Origin: Rhizophlyctis rosea
Taxonomy: Eukaryota > Chytridiomycota > Chytridiomycetes > Rhizophlyctidales > Rhizophlyctidaceae
Assembly (NCBI GenBank): GCA_027596075.1
Contig: JADGJC010000015.1
Location: 7,158 to 71,157, forward strand
DNA length: 64,000 bases
Direction: 5' to 3'
In this document: positions 45,321 to 56,785 of the stretch, piece after piece
Position numbering within the stretch: position 1 is the first letter of the stretch
Layout: every line of letters begins with the position of its first letter
Notes under the pieces: model-generated
Told to the model about the DNA's origin: nothing
The model's database searches: none
The model's input: the letters and a program-made list of their open reading frames with translations, nothing else
Position numbers and translations under genes: made by a program

Positions 45321-47307
45321 TCATCTCCCCCCACTGACACCACCCCCCACCCCCTCCCCCTCCTTCTTCAACAACCTAAAAAGCGCCGCAGCCTCCCTAA
45401 TCCTCGAAAACCCAATACAAAACGCCTGAATCTCAACCCAATACTCCCCCACCTCAATCGTCCCATTCCTAATCAAACTCTGCAAAAACACACACACCAG
45501 CCTCACTTGTCGATTCTGCATGTACTTGTCCTTGATCGTCTCGCATGTGTGGATGCAATTTGATATGTAGGTGTGGATGAAGGTTGGGGGTAAGGGGTGA
45601 GGATTGGGGTGAGTGGGAGAGGGGAGGGAGAGGGAGGCGAGACGGTTGACGACTTCCATGGAGTGGAGGGACATGGTTATGTGGACGAGGGTTTGGAGGT
45701 AGCTGTTTTGCGGGTGGAGAGGTGAGTTTGCGGGACGATGGATATGGATGGGGCTGATGCAAAGGAATAATGAACAAGACTTACTCGTTGAATTTTGAAG
45801 AGGAGGAGAGGCGGAGGAGGGCTTCGATGGCTATGTTGGGGTTGTTTTCTACTAGGTCTGGTAGGCGGTCGGGTGTTAGTCCGGTGTGGTGGACGAGTTT
45901 CGGGTCGTTTTGGAGGTGGTGGAGCACAAACTGGATCGGAGTCAAGGAATGAAGTCAGCAAACTTGTTCTGTTTGGTCGTTTTGTGCAGAAAATGCACCG
46001 TTGTAGCCATTGTTGTGTATCTTCTCTCCAAAACCGCTGCACACACAGCATGCACACATGCTATCATCCACCCTCGCATCATCAGATGCGGTATGCAGTG
46101 CAGCATATGCCCCGTCGGCACGGGTCGTGCATACGGCGCCCCGCACGCAGCCCACACCCACTCGTTGAACTTCTTGATTCTCTCCCCGTACCGTTTTCCC
46201 CGTGACACCATCCGTCAGGATACACCAAGAGCGTCTCACTCTTCCAGCTCCTTCACACTCAGATGCCATCCATTCTCACCTGCTGCTGCGAAATGCTCAA
46301 CGGCCCCGCAAACGCCTTCATCATCAGCCGTCTCACCCTCTCCGCCCTCGCCGGATCCCGACACATCCCGTCATCCCACTCTATCGAATGCACATCCGGC
46401 GGATTCAACCATATACAACTATTCTCATGAATCGACAAAACAGGCGGTGAAGGGAGGTAAAACGGGGGTTCAAACCCCAGGAGATCGAGATGAGCGGTGG
46501 GTCCTACGGCTGCGAAGAGTTGTTGAGCGGCTGAGAGGGCTTCAGATGGTGATGGGGCAGTGGGTTGTGTGGTAGTGGGCACGGCGAAGAAGGCTGGGAC
46601 TGTTCGTCCGCCGCTGCATTCTCCGTCTGCTTCTTCGCGTAGTCGACCCATGAGAGTGCGCATTTGGGGTGTGGATGCGGCGCGGGAGGCGAATGTTGGG
46701 TCTACGACGGCCATGAGCTGTTTTGGGGTCTGTGTGGATAACTGTTCGCAACCGATTGATCAGCACATAGAGATCGTTTGGGGTTATTGTTTTGATATTT
46801 GATATAATATCAATTCCTATGCGTACCTCCTCCTTTGCGTTTCCCGGCTCGGCCAAGACGCGAGCAGCGATCCATCGTTCACACCACGTCAATGCTACTC
46901 CTCCGATCGCAGCCACGGCCGACATATCTGCTGGTGGGTCGGCATAGTCCAGCAGCACGGGAAGAAAGGGATGAGAGGGTGCAGCCACGCCTTCGTATAG
47001 ACTATGGAGGATGTATAGTGCGGGTATGCGTAATAGGGGCTAGCACCGGCAGCAGGACAGCTGTCAGTCTTTTCCGCGTAGGCCATGCTGGCAGCCCGAC
47101 CCCTCTGAAACTTGACGTAAGAACACTCACCGAGGGTAACAAAGCTCTTTCGGTCAACAAGACTGCCACGGCACAAACAGCCTCGAAGCGCTTCCCACCG
47201 GCCTTTTCAGGGAATTGGTCACGAAAGGCGGAGGCGGTTGCCTCCAGTTGAGACTCTGCAGCCGTGAAGAGGGCATATATGGTGGTCAAGTCTTGTGAGG
47301 TAATCAT
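45321..47307 (-). CDS. CCR4-NOT complex subunit 11
   Basis: Five minus-strand exons, 47307-47131, 47039-46827, 46741-46280, 45930-45785, 45702-45321, give 459 residues. The C-terminal CNOT11 domain is very clear: [90 protein letters not shown] and [16 protein letters not shown]. The N-terminal part is helical ([33 protein letters not shown]), as in the animal protein. CNOT11 anchors CNOT10 to the CNOT1 N terminus of the deadenylase complex; it is absent from budding and fission yeast. The third intron (45931-46279) is 349 nt, several times the local norm, but the flanking exons join exactly as in animal CNOT11. Confidence 0.93.
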
Positions 47308-48499
47308 AGGAAGGGATGGCGAGTGCGGATATGGAACATTTGCATATAGTGTTGAAGTGTGTGACGGGTGTCAAGATGTGGCAGGGGCGGATGGAAAACT
47401 GAGGATGAGAAACTTTGAAACTGAAGGTTGTCAAACGAAATTGCCAAATCTCAAGAAATCTTGAGCCTAGGTCTCCGCGTTACCTGCATAGCTCTCATAG
47501 CTAGATAACTACATATTAAGTCACATGACGCAATCAATCACGTCATCAAAGTAAAGGGTTGGTAGGATAGAAAAGGGGTCCTCTGCCCTCACTTCCCCTC
47601 CTTCTTGTCTAGGGAATCCGCTTCTTCGCAGGCTGGAATACCCAATATGAGCTCCGTGACAGTTTTGGGATGTGATAGATGTATGTAGGGATGACATGTA
47701 ATTCCACTTCCGACTGTGTCACACTGCTGCATGTAACCAGGCACTTTGACGATCGTCTCATGAACAGAGTGAGTCCAAGCAATAAGTCAGACAGTTCAAT
47801 TACCTGAACAGGCAAGCGGATGCATTCCGGACTTTTGTCTCATTGCCGCCATATGGTTGCGATTGCTGTCAGTTTAGTCTTTTGCAAACAGTGGTTTGCA
47901 TTATTTACCATTGACACCTTCATTTATCAGTCAGTTGATCACATTCCGCCCCCTGCCGCATCACAAGAGAATGCACCAACAAACCTCACGGAATATAACA
48001 GCTCTATAATTTGGCAAGCACATAGTGACACCACAGAATGATCATCGCAACAGGTTCAAGCGGAAGGAAGGAGCGGGTGCACGTGTCAAAGTAACATCAC
48101 AGAGGTAATTGTGGCCGCGGGGGGGGGGGGGGGGGGGGGTACACCCCCGACCAGAACCCTTACAGGAGATTGTTGGGCACTGGGGGGGGCCGGCGCGGGA
48201 AGTGATGGGTGGGGGGGCACTCTCCCCGCCGNNNNNNNNNNTGTCGCTCCCTTGGTCACTTTTTTATTTTCACCTCTGCTGAATTTGAATAGTGTAGATT
48301 ACACCCTTTCATTAAACCTTGTAGAACCTATCGCCGTCCACACCAAACCCTGCCAAGCCCACCTCCCAACCTAGCAAAACCCCTTTTATCATTAACACCA
48401 GAAGCACTATCGTGGCTCCAAACTTTGTCACGTTAACGTTGAACAGCCGATATCAACCATACACGTCCCTCAGGCTCTTTCCCATGATCCCTGCGGGCT
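47308..48499. other. Intergenic region with assembly gap
   Basis: Divergent gap between CNOT11 and the GATA protein. A G run at 48119-48139, G-rich sequence to 48231 and ten Ns at 48232-48241 mark an assembly join, so its length is unreliable. No gene supported. Confidence 0.6.
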
Positions 48500-51400
48500 A
48501 TGGCTAGTCTGCCAGAAGACCACGAATCAGCAACGTCTCCAGCCGTGGTAGGAGAAGAAGAGGCCGTCGTGACGGAAGCACAGGCCGGCGCGTCGACCAG
48601 TGCTGAGTTTGTGGACCCTTCTGACCCTGCGAACCCAACGGAACCTTTGGGAATGACGAGCGGGATTGAGGAGTGGGTGGATGTTGAGAGTGATGAAAGA
48701 GGTAAGAGTCTGAAAAGTGAGTGAAATACACAAAGTCATGCTTGGCTCCTTTGCCAGCGCTAAAGATACCGTTGATTGATGAAACGAAACTAAAAACGAC
48801 CTTCGCATGGGAACGATATCGTCCAGAAACAAGCCAACTTCTCGACAAGGACACGTCCACCTCCTTCAAAACCACTTCTCCATCCCCACCATCAGCAACC
48901 ACACCTCCGCTTCCTGAAAACAGCTCTCTCCCATCACCACTCGATGCACCATCCGAAGGCGCCGACCAACCGCCCCAACCCGGCTCTCCCATCGCCTTGC
49001 TGTCCCCACTCAACGACCTCGTGGAAGGATTCATATCATTGCGGGAGGAGGCTAGTATTAACTTCGAAGAGGGAATGAGCGAGGTTGGTGGTGACGGTAG
49101 AAAGGCTGTGGAAAGTGGGCAGGTTGATGGAGTGGTTGTAACCGGGTGTGAGAAGGAACAAGAAGGTGTCGATTTTGATTTTGTTGGCGAAAGTAGGGGT
49201 AGTGCAGAGGTGGTTGGGGAAGGGGGGGAAACGCGGAATGCGGATTGTGCGGTTGGTGAGAGCGTTATGGCCGAGTGCCGGGACAAAGCGAAAGGGAAGG
49301 AGGTTGATGGAGATCTTCTCCAGGATCGCCGAGGCGAAGTTGAGAAACGGAATGGCGTGATTAGAATGCGGGATGGGGAGATGCACGAGTCCAAGAAACG
49401 CAAGCCGGTTGATTCCAGTGATGACAAAGAAGATACGGCCATTCCAAATGTGCAGGTTTCGAGTCTTGTTAGTCGGAAAGCGTTCATGCCGAAGGTGTTG
49501 CCGAGAGATGACAGAGATGATGACGGCAATCAGGACGACGGAAGAGTAAAGAGGAGGAAGACGAATGATGCCGCCCCCGAGTCAATTGTCGCGACATCCA
49601 AATCCAACTCACGACCAGCAAAATCCCCACCGGCGACGGCACCACCTGGCAACGCCTCAGCATCCAAAGATCGGATCGCCCTATCATCCACGACCAGCAA
49701 GGATTCACAAAAGCAGACAGCAAAACCTGGTGGAACGACACCATCATCTGAATCACATACAAAATCTTTACCAAAACCGGACCATCCCGCCACACCAACC
49801 GCCGCATTAACCTCAACACCCTCCACATCCTCAGCGCTCATCTCAAAACGAAAATCGTCCCCCACCACCCGACCCATACCCTCAAAACATCCCCGCGCCC
49901 AATTTTCCGGCCTCCCCGCTGCCCGCAACCGCACCATCTTCTACCCCTACGAACGCATCCCACACGCGACGCCGACTCATTTCAACAATCCGACACCAGA
50001 CGACGACAACACCACCACTGAATCTTCGACGCTCACATCGTCCTCGTCGCCAGCAGCACCGACCGAAAAAGAATGCGCCAAATGCCAAATCAAGCAATCT
50101 TTGGCTCGGAATAGGGGTGGTAAAGGCAAGGAGTTGTGTGGTGAATGTAAGGCGAGGTAGGTATTCTGATTGATTCAGAGGGAGGGTAACGCCTGGTGGA
50201 CAAAACTCAAGGGTTCCCATTATGACACTGATCATTAATCACGTCAAATAAACAAAAGAAGCTCAAAGGCGTCATCTTCTTCTTCCACGGCCCCACCGCA
50301 ACCCCGACCACCATCCAGCGCCCAAAAGACATGCTTCAAATGCCATACCAAGCAGACCCCGCTATGGAGGCATGACGATGAAGGACGGATTTTGTGTAAT
50401 GCTTGTGGGATTAGGTGCGTATTATACACGAGCTTCTTTCGGCCTTTTTTTAAGGAGAGAAAACCCAACGTTCATCCATCTCTCTATTTCTGCAACCTCT
50501 CCTTCCTTGCCCGATTCTCACCCATTTGTCCCTCATCAGCTATCGTAATTCGGTCCGCCCACCACCAACAACAGACCAACCCGCACCTAAACAAGTTCCA
50601 CCGCCATCACGCTCAACAACCACAAAGCAACCAAAAGCGCCAATCGGACCCAAACAACCTTCAAAATCAATTACAACACCCCACCCAACAAAACCACCCA
50701 CACTCCCATCCACGACGACCAAACAAAAACAAAGCGAAAAACCGAAACCCACCACGAGCGTTCCGTTAACGCCGCGAGGACGAAAATCCGGTGAATCGGT
50801 GCAGAAGCAACAACATTCCACTGGGGAGCGGAAGCCTGAGACGGGGTCGAGCTCGAAGGCGGGTGAGCGGTCTTCATTGCATAGCCTTGCACCGCGAGCG
50901 GGTGAGGGAGAAACGAGTCTTGTGGTGAAACCTACCGTCCAAAAGTCTCCGCCGTCCTTTTCCGCATCTTCCTCGTCAACCACACCCCGCAACGGCGCGA
51001 CGAAGAAGGTCGAACTGCGCAAGGGTGTTGCGCGGCCGAAGGAAGGTGCGGTGGGTGGAGGGAACGATTCAGAGTTGGAGGTCTTGTCTGTGACGCGGAA
51101 GGTTGAAAAGGCGGTGCACGGGAATGAAGTGGTCATACCGAAGAATGGAACGAGTAGAAAGAAAAACGGTAGGGTCAAGGGTGATGAAAGCAAGAAGTCG
51201 ACAATCACGACAAAGCGCAAAACTCCCATCGATCCCACACTCAACCACAAACCCACAAAATCCAAACCCACTCCGACCCCTCATACGAATAGCAAATCGC
51301 CTCGCCGGGACTCCTCAACCCAGACACCAAGACCTAAACGCCGTCGCGTATCCTACACGCCTGACACCGACGATGACGACGGAAGCAAGGACTCCGACGT

Positions 51401-52502
51401 GGTCTGCGTGAGGTTGACGAAGAAATCGCCACGGCGGGATGAATTTATCAAAGGAGAACGGAAGACTAGCGGGAAGTTGGACGCGGTTGTCAAACCTGGA
51501 TTTACGGGTGATGAATTGGATGCGGTTGTCAGGCCTGGATTTACGAGTAGAGTTGGGGCGGCGTTTAGGGGTGATTTGCTTGACGGGGCGGGTGAGGGGA
51601 AGATGAAGATTGAGAGTGAAGTGAAGACTGTCGGCAATAGCAGTAGCCGTTCGATCGATGTCGAATCCTCGTCGTTTTCCGCATCCAAATGTCTCACCTG
51701 TCGCCGTCGGAAGAAGGTCTGCGACAAAGCACTGCCCAAATGCGGGCAGTGTCGTAAAGGTTACGTCCGCACTCCAGGGGAGTTGGAGTGCGCTTACGAG
51801 AAGGACGAAGATTCGGAATCGGAGCGGAGGAGTAAAGGTTCGCTTCGGCGTGGTGGTGGTCGCTCATCTATGTCACAACCATCAAAGAAGAAGTCTACAC
51901 CCCGTGAACGGTCCCGGTCTGAGGAAACAGACCGGGAAAGGGACACAACGACAACGGAAGCGGAACATGTTGTTGTCTTGGAACCAGACGACATCGAATA
52001 CCTCCCAGACGTGGATAGAGACTCTGATTTGGATTACCGACCGTCATCGCCTAGCCCCGACATCAACGAAGGCCCACCACGTCGTAAGACCACCACTGCA
52101 CCCCATCCCACCACCAACCCCAAAAAACGCCCCAACCCCATCCACCCACCTTCCCCAAAACCCACCCAAACACCCCGCTCCACCCCAACCTTCGCATCAT
52201 CCTTCACATGGACACCCACAACGCTCAAGTCCCTTCACCAAATCCGCAACGCGCACACCGTCGACGCGAACATCGCGAGCGGCACGCGGACGAACTGGGC
52301 GGCGGTTGCGGAGGAGATGAATGCAAGGCATGGGGTTACGAAGGAGATGTGTAAGTCGAGGTATTATAGGACGTGTGGGGATCGGGTGAGGAGTGAGAGG
52401 GGTGGTGCTGGTGGGGCGAAGAGGACGGAGAAGGGTGGGAAGAGGAGTCGGGAGGACAACGAGGAGGAGGAGGATGTGAGTGATGGTGACGATGACATGT
52501 AG
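48500..52502 (+). CDS. Nuclear regulator with GATA, GATA-like, Zn2Cys6-like and Myb/SANT-like segments
   Basis: Exons 48500-48701, 48758-50156, 50259-50414, 50540-52502 give 1239 residues. The first 500 residues are acidic and disordered. A GATA-like CX2CX17CX2C finger lies near 512-535 (CAKC ... CGEC) but lacks the usual TxxWR. A canonical GATA finger follows at about 561-585: CFKCHTKQTPLWR, then LCNACGI, with its 17-residue loop. About 360 disordered, basic residues come next. A fungal Zn(II)2Cys6-like cluster is at about 975-1008: CLTCRRRKKVCDKALPKCGQC with the sixth Cys 12 residues further on. A Myb/SANT-like segment near 1150-1205 (FTWTPTTLKSLHQI, WAAVAEEMNAR, CKSRYY) is the last domain. 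Each family binds DNA in fungi; having all in one protein is unusual. Exon joins are all in frame. Introns are 56, 102 and 125 nt. Confidence 0.85.
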
Positions 52503-54129
52503 GAAACAACGGGCGGGCAAAGCGTGCAAGCGATGTTACTGCGTATCAAAGCTACAGAGTTGGTTTCGTTTCCCATATTTCATTTGCTTTTTCCCACATA
52601 CCCCTTGCACAGTGCGGATAGCGTAGCTCGGCATAGTGTAGCTCGGTGTTTACCTTTTCGATCAGTTCTTGCTGTCTCCCTCTTGATAGTAGCTAGCTGT
52701 TCAAGTAGGCCAATGTAGCATAGCCGTCCAGTTATTTTTCGTTCCGCGGGCGTTTCCCACTTATCAGTCAATAGAATGAAGCGTGCATGCAAAACAGAAG
52801 TGCGCGGACAACTGACTGCGGAACGTCGCAATCAAGACACAAGTTGGTATGGAGTGCAACAATTATATTTTGATATTACATGGAAGACATTCTGAGGGAC
52901 GAGAGTATATGCTATCTAGTCTTTCTTGTATGTGAGGGGTTGGGCTCTGTCTTTATAGGGGCTTGCCACCCTCATGACGATGAAGTCATGGCGACATTAC
53001 AGCCCCCTCAAGCTGTCCTGCACGGACTGCAGGTCGTAAAGAAGGTTGCAGCATCACTCCTGACCTGTAGCGGGGGACAGCCAACTAAGAGCTTGACCCG
53101 CTAGGGCCGCGAAAACAGTCAATGGCTCACTCAAACTTTTATCTCACTCCCTGAGCACGAGAGACCTGCCACAAGGGCGTGCAATGCAGCGGAGAATAAT
53201 GATGTGCCTAACTTGAATGAGGGTAGGATATCCAACCGGACGATGTGGGTCTTGTTTCCGCGGATGGCGAACCTGCCTGACTGCCAGGGGGGACAGGGAA
53301 ACCACTCTTTTCCGAGTGCCCTTGACCCCTGAGAGCCGCCAAACAGTCAATGGCTCCCTCAAACTTTTTTCTCACTCCCGGAGCACAAGAGACCTGCCAC
53401 AAGGGCGTGTAATGCACCGACAGAAGATGAACGCCTACTTGGACCCGAGATCGTACGGTGGCGAACCTGGCATGCATGGAACGCACTGGATTGATACCAG
53501 TGCGTTCCCCAGAGTTAGTGACCTCGAAGCATGGGAAGAAAAACAAATGCGATAGCGTACCTTCAGTGGATGCACACGAAACCTGTCAAGAGGCCGTCAG
53601 TGTGTGGAAAAGAGGATATGAGAGCGATGGCGTACCTTGGATGGATGGATGGATGGATTGATGAAAGTCGTCGATACGTGAGAATGGTGGATGCCGATGG
53701 TGAAAGATCAATTTTGGAAGAATTTAGTGAGGGAAAGAGAGAGACGGACGATGTGCGATTTGCGATTGCCCTTGTCTCTGCAGTGGAAGTGCGACGATCC
53801 CTGGTCACGAGATGAGGAACGCGAAGCCACATTTTTGGGTAAGCACTCTCAAGCCACATCAGGGGTTCAGGGTCCTGATTTTGAACATTCGCATTTCCCA
53901 TAACCCATTTTTCATGCTGTTTTTTGTTTAACTTATTTTCCTATGTACATTTACCGTGGTGCAAATGTACGATAGCATTTTGTCATTTCATAGCCTGCGC
54001 TTTGACTATGGTCCTACAACTAAAACATCTTGCAATTTGAAATTAGCTATATATGTGACATAGCGCACGGCGGCCTGTGCCTTCATCGGAACCAAAACAA
54101 ATCATATACCATCAAGGAATTGAGAAACA
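52503..54129. other. Intergenic with direct repeats
   Basis: 1.6 kb without a supported gene. It holds two copies of a 100-bp repeat (53092 and 53321) and a ggat microsatellite (about 53637-53658). A TATA-like tatatat lies at 54048-54054, 76 nt before the next ATG. Confidence 0.55.
53092..53418. repeat. Direct repeat pair, 229-bp offset
   Basis: Copy A at 53092-53190 and copy B at 53321-53418 share long identical blocks such as cagtcaatggctc, gagacctgccacaagggcgtg and tcactcc, roughly 85-90 percent identity by eye. A shorter shared block, tggcgaacctg, follows each copy. They may be relics of a tandem unit. No ORF covers both. Confidence 0.7.
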
Positions 54130-56142
54130 ATGTCCCATACACCTGGGCACATCGTTATTCCTCCTTCTAATGTAAACGATCCACCCGAAATCCTCCCCCT
54201 CGCAAACGAAGAACCCTTTACCCTCGACACCTTTGCAACCCTCCTCCGGTCACACACGACCGCAAAGAAAACCCTTATCCTCGCCCGCCTTGAGACGTTG
54301 GATACGACCACGTCCCCGCCAATTGTTCGACACTTCTGGTACTCTGCCCATCAGCTGAACAAAGTGATTTTCAGAAAGTACGGGGAGAGCGGGAGTTATT
54401 TGTTTAGATTGCATGCCATGAACCCATTGACGAATACGGAAATTGTTGGAGATGTGCAGTATTTTGCTGTTGATGCTGCTGGTGATAAGGGTTTCAGGGA
54501 CTTAGACGGAGACACGGCCAACGTCAAAGATGGAGTAGGAGTGCAACCTGATAACCAGCAAGCATCCGCAAAATTCTCTCTTCCACAGCTCTTAAACTCC
54601 TCCCGCACATCCCTCACCCAACCTCGCATCACCTCCATCTCCGCAACCCCATCTCCACCCACAATCCGCAAACAAACTTTTAAACATCTCATGCAAAACT
54701 CCCTTGGCCCAACCCGCTCCTCCCTCCGCATTGCTGAACTCGCCATATCCCAAAACGTAACACTCAAAGACCTCACCTACGAACGCGTCAGCGCCTCCCT
54801 ACCCACCATCATTCCTCTCCCCGCAGACGCAACGCTAGCGAGCGAGTCGTCGCTCGTCTTGGCCGTAACGCCGGAGCGGGCCGATCTGCTACTGGGGGAG
54901 TGGGGGGTTGTGATGATGGATCCGGGGTGGGAGGGGTCGGTGGAGTTGAAGACTGCGAGTGTGGAGGATTTTTTGATTATGCAGGGGATGGAGTTCAAAG
55001 AGGCGACTGATGTGGGAAAGGCAAAAAGTGGTGTGATAGGCCGGTTGAGGGAGCGTATCGAAGGCGGAATACATGGTGGGAAGGATGAGAAGGGTATCGC
55101 TAGTTCTGGTGTGGATGTTGTTGCTCCAAGCACATCCCTATCTCCCAATAGTGCTCGTCCCGATATTCGCCTCGTGACTCGACCATCTGTTGATGAGGAA
55201 GGAGAACCGATAACCGGAAATGCCGAGGATGCCTCTGACGCAAACATCGCACCCAATTCCCTCCCAACAACCCTTAAACTAACACTCTTGCCCAAATCCA
55301 TTCCACCTTCCAGCCCCACCCTACCCTCTCCATCCGCACAACCATCATCTTCCCCACTATCTGACGTCAACAAGCCTCCAAACCCCTTCGCTCCAACAAG
55401 TCACGTCCAATCTCACACTTATTCATCACCAGACGACGCACACCCACACACTCGAGCCTCCACAGGCTACCAAACCATTGTGGGCGTTCAGTCCTTCCCC
55501 AACCCGCCCACAGTGCCCAGCAGACGCGAAGCCCACCAAGACGGGGTTCATTTTACATACGCTGTTGATGATGGAGGCGGAGGAATGGGACCCACGGAAT
55601 GGAGTGTGGGTGTGTTCGGAAGTTTGGGACGCAAGATGTCGCGGAGTCTGGGCGCCTTGGCGGGCGAAAGCAAAAGTACTAATGCCGATGTCAATACGAT
55701 TGACACTGCTACGAAATCCGCACCCTACATTAATAACACCGACACCAAACCCACTCCACCCCCACCGACCGCACCACCCCCAACATACACCGCAACCTAC
55801 CTCGGCACCGACGACGACTACCTCCGTCGCGCACCTCTCCGCGCCTACTTTGCCCTTCACGCCCTCGACTCCTCCGACGCCCTCCTCTTCGACATGCCTT
55901 CGCAAGTCCTGAAAGACGCCGGTTTAGCGCTGACAAACACCCAACCTTCGCCATCATCTTCAGCGGCGAGCTTGGATCCATATAGTGGGGAGAATCACGG
56001 GACGAGTGGGTGGTCGTTTTTCAGGAGGAAGGATGGAAGGACGTCGAGTGTTGTGCCCAGGAGTAGTCGAGGGGGTACGGAGGAGAGGAAGGGGATTGGC
56101 GGGTTGGTGGGGTGGTGTTTGGGAGGTGAGGAGGATAATTGA
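54130..56142 (+). CDS. Hypothetical protein, 670 residues
   Basis: Single exon with ATG at 54130 and a TATA-like box 76 nt upstream. The N-terminal 110 residues look folded: FTLDTFATLLRSHTTAKKTLILARLETLD, HFWYSAHQLNKVIFRKYGE and YLFRLHAMNPLTNTEIVGDVQYF. These alternate beta and helix, and the composition resembles a small alpha/beta domain. A second ordered stretch spans about 175-310. The rest is Ser/Pro-rich with a last block (LRRAPLRAYFALHALDSSDALLFDMPSQVLKDA) that may be helical. No family recognised. Codon use alternates C-rich and G-rich blocks as in other real genes here. Confidence 0.75.
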   Translation: MSHTPGHIVIPPSNVNDPPEILPLANEEPFTLDTFATLLRSHTTAKKTLILARLETLDTTTSPPIVRHFWYSAHQLNKVIFRKYGESGSYLFRLHAMNPLTNTEIVGDVQYFAVDAAGDKGFRDLDGDTANVKDGVGVQPDNQQASAKFSLPQLLNSSRTSLTQPRITSISATPSPPTIRKQTFKHLMQNSLGPTRSSLRIAELAISQNVTLKDLTYERVSASLPTIIPLPADATLASESSLVLAVTPERADLLLGEWGVVMMDPGWEGSVELKTASVEDFLIMQGMEFKEATDVGKAKSGVIGRLRERIEGGIHGGKDEKGIASSGVDVVAPSTSLSPNSARPDIRLVTRPSVDEEGEPITGNAEDASDANIAPNSLPTTLKLTLLPKSIPPSSPTLPSPSAQPSSSPLSDVNKPPNPFAPTSHVQSHTYSSPDDAHPHTRASTGYQTIVGVQSFPNPPTVPSRREAHQDGVHFTYAVDDGGGGMGPTEWSVGVFGSLGRKMSRSLGALAGESKSTNADVNTIDTATKSAPYINNTDTKPTPPPPTAPPPTYTATYLGTDDDYLRRAPLRAYFALHALDSSDALLFDMPSQVLKDAGLALTNTQPSPSSSAASLDPYSGENHGTSGWSFFRRKDGRTSSVVPRSSRGGTEERKGIGGLVGWCLGGEEDN

Positions 56143-56785
56143 ATGTTTGAAAGTGGCGGTGTTTTTCCATATCTCTTGAGTTCCCATTCCTCAAGCGAGA
56201 ATGGGCGAGGGGTTACCCTCCTCCTCTTCGATTCCACTCTTCAGTAAATGTCGGCCATTTTGTATGCTTTTTCTGTCAAAAGTTCGTCCAGCCGTGTTGT
56301 TTCATAGCTTCTCCATGTAAACGTAGCTAGATAGTGCCCGAAAAACATGTCGAAAGTAAACGAATGTATGATGCAAGTTGCACCTTCCATCTTTGGACAT
56401 GCATTGCATTGGCTTGGCTCACAAATCTCAGAATGAACATCGTAACAGTAGCTTGGCGTGAGATTCATACACCCATTTTTGCTACATCTCTGCATCAATA
56501 ATCAATGATTCTGGATATTCGGAGTGTACTCTTCCCTGTTCCTCTATCTGTCCCGAAAAACGCACTCTATCAACGACGCGATCAACGATGCAGGTTCAGG
56601 GTCCATGTGCAAACCCTCGATCAAGTCTCATCCCCAAAAGCTATTTTTCCCCCTTCACTCTTCCAATAGCCAAAAATCATTCGTCAAAATTCATGATAGA
56701 ATTCCAACAGCGTCGTCCGTAATAAACCCCTGATGTGGACCAAACTCACATACAAACACGCACTCAACTGAAACACCCCCGCACA
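56143..56785. other. Intergenic
   Basis: 643 bp between two plus-strand genes; AT-moderate with no supported gene or TATA box. Confidence 0.45.

Noticed and set aside
46466..46482. ggggttcaaacccc, resembling a tRNA T-arm
   Set aside because: It lies inside CNOT11 exon 3 in the correct frame on the minus strand, and no acceptor, D or anticodon stem surrounds it.
48504..49529. 341-codon minus-strand ORF over the start of the GATA gene
   Set aside because: Ser/Pro-rich shadow of a coherent plus-strand gene; crosses its intron and has no domain.
50540..51271. 243-codon minus-strand ORF opposite the GATA-protein exon 4
   Set aside because: Phe/Val/Gly-rich shadow frame, no start context, opposed to a plus-strand frame with clear zinc-cluster and Myb-like motifs downstream.
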